Assembly: GCA_013694835.1 (NCBI GenBank)
Contig: JACDBP010000037.1
Location: forward strand, 1-6,985
Source of the DNA: Chloroflexota bacterium
GTDB taxonomy: Bacteria; Chloroflexota; Limnocylindria; Limnocylindrales; CSP1-4
Direction: 5' to 3'
DNA length: 6,985 bases
The position numbers and the translations under genes were made by a program. The notes beneath the pieces were generated by a model, which was not told where the DNA came from, did no database searches, and worked only from the letters and a program-made list of their open reading frames with translations. Below, piece by piece: positions 6,382 through 6,985 of this stretch; positions within the stretch are counted from its first letter, which is position 1, and each line of letters starts with the position of its first letter.

Positions 6382-6985
6382 GCCGGGGCACGCTCCCAAC
6401 CGCTGGAACGGACGGCATCCGCGAACGCCGACTCAGCGTCGGCGCCGCGGTCGAGCGCAGCGGCGAACCTGCCGACGAGGTCGGCGAACCTCGAGCTGCC
6501 CTCCGACGGCGCTTCCAGCACCGTCGCGGCCGTCGCGAGCGCCTCGCTCAGGGCAGCGCCAGGCGTTACGATCGCCGTGATCGCGGCCCCGTGGTACTGC
6601 GCCGCCTCGATGGCGACACGCTCCGCTTCGGCGGCCAGCGGCTCGGCCAACACCAGGACCCGGTACTCCACGAGGTAGCCCAGGCCCAGGTGGACGTCCT
6701 CGGCCTCCAGCCTCGGCAGCGGTCGCTCCTCGCCGGGCGGCTTCGGGACCACCGGTGTTCGACCAGCCGGGTCCCGCAGCAGGGCCGCGTGTCCCACACC
6801 TGCACGACCCAGGGCGACCACCACGTCGTCGCCCTCCGGGTCGTCGCCGATGCTCCCCACCACCTCGACCTGTGATCCCATCGCGGCGGCCGCGATGGCG
6901 ATCGGCGTCGCGAGGAACCGCACCGCGTCATCGGATGCCGTGGCGGCAAGGTCCGGGTCCCTTCCGCTCGCGTCCTCGTCCGAAC
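6378..6985 (-). CDS. PfkB/ribokinase-like protein, short, N-terminus beyond the window
   Basis: The frame is open to the right edge, so the true start is outside; a GTG at 6923 falls inside the domain and is not a credible start. The visible ~200 residues resemble the first half of PfkB-family sugar/nucleoside kinases: TPIAIAAAAMGSQVEVVGSIGDDPEGDDVVVALGRAGV corresponds to the family's N-terminal helix, GxxGDDxxG strand and following helix. The frame then ends sooner than a usual ~300-residue kinase. The C-terminal piece (EGSSRFADLVGRFAAALDRGADAESAFADAV) resembles the end of the family, but Arg-Phe stands where the D-T-x-G-A-G-D catalytic Asp is expected. Kinase activity is therefore doubtful; it may be a pseudoenzyme or an eroded gene. 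It overlaps acuC by four bases and probably shares its transcript. The family call is moderately sure; no substrate can be named. Confidence 0.7.
   Translation of the reverse strand, partial: SDEDASGRDPDLAATASDDAVRFLATPIAIAAAAMGSQVEVVGSIGDDPEGDDVVVALGRAGVGHAALLRDPAGRTPVVPKPPGEERPLPRLEAEDVHLGLGYLVEYRVLVLAEPLAAEAERVAIEAAQYHGAAITAIVTPGAALSEALATAATVLEAPSEGSSRFADLVGRFAAALDRGADAESAFADAVRSSGWERAPA

Noticed and set aside
5800..6678. Plus-strand open frames opposite acuC and the kinase-like gene (5800-6678, 5784-6875)
   Set aside because: Antisense to clearly conserved coding sequence; the translations show no domain.
1..6985. CRISPR array, tRNA, rRNA or insertion sequence
   Set aside because: I saw no regularly spaced repeats, tRNA-like cloverleaf, rRNA-like stretch, transposase or terminal inverted repeats.

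Overview
This is a GC-rich window (visibly around 70% G+C) in which every convincing gene lies on the minus strand. From right to left the order is: a partial PfkB/ribokinase-like protein, an AcuC-type histone-deacetylase-family enzyme, a decayed scrap of a PIN-toxin gene, a Phd/VapB antitoxin with a VapC (PIN) toxin, and a very long Lhr-type ATP-dependent helicase that runs off the left edge. The GC content, the large Lhr, GTG starts, short stop/start overlaps and a GAAC-N4-GTTC operator suggest a high-GC bacterium such as an actinobacterium or a high-GC member of Chloroflexota. The window alone cannot separate these.

Right part (about 5206-6985): the kinase-like ORF and acuC overlap as GTGA, so they are probably translated together. 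The kinase-like protein has the N-terminal nucleoside/sugar-kinase signature but ends early and lacks the C-terminal G-A-G-D catalytic motif, so it may be a pseudoenzyme or a remnant. AcuC keeps all the expected zinc and catalytic residues.

Middle (4318-5208): a vapB-vapC pair with a TGATG overlap sits downstream of acuC. Between acuC and vapB lies about 195 bp without a real gene. It holds a degenerate second copy of the 3' end of a vapC-like gene, which points to an older duplication or replacement of toxin-antitoxin modules here. The intact VapC has His where the family normally has its third catalytic Asp.

Left part (1-4115): one uninterrupted reading frame of at least 1356 codons encodes Lhr with all helicase motifs. 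Just upstream are a good -35/-10 pair with a 17-bp spacer and a palindrome that fits a Gram-positive-type LexA (SOS) box and covers the -35. The -10 lies so close to the GTG start that the mRNA is probably leaderless. The most notable biology here is the predicted direct SOS control of lhr. I do not see a wholly new system.
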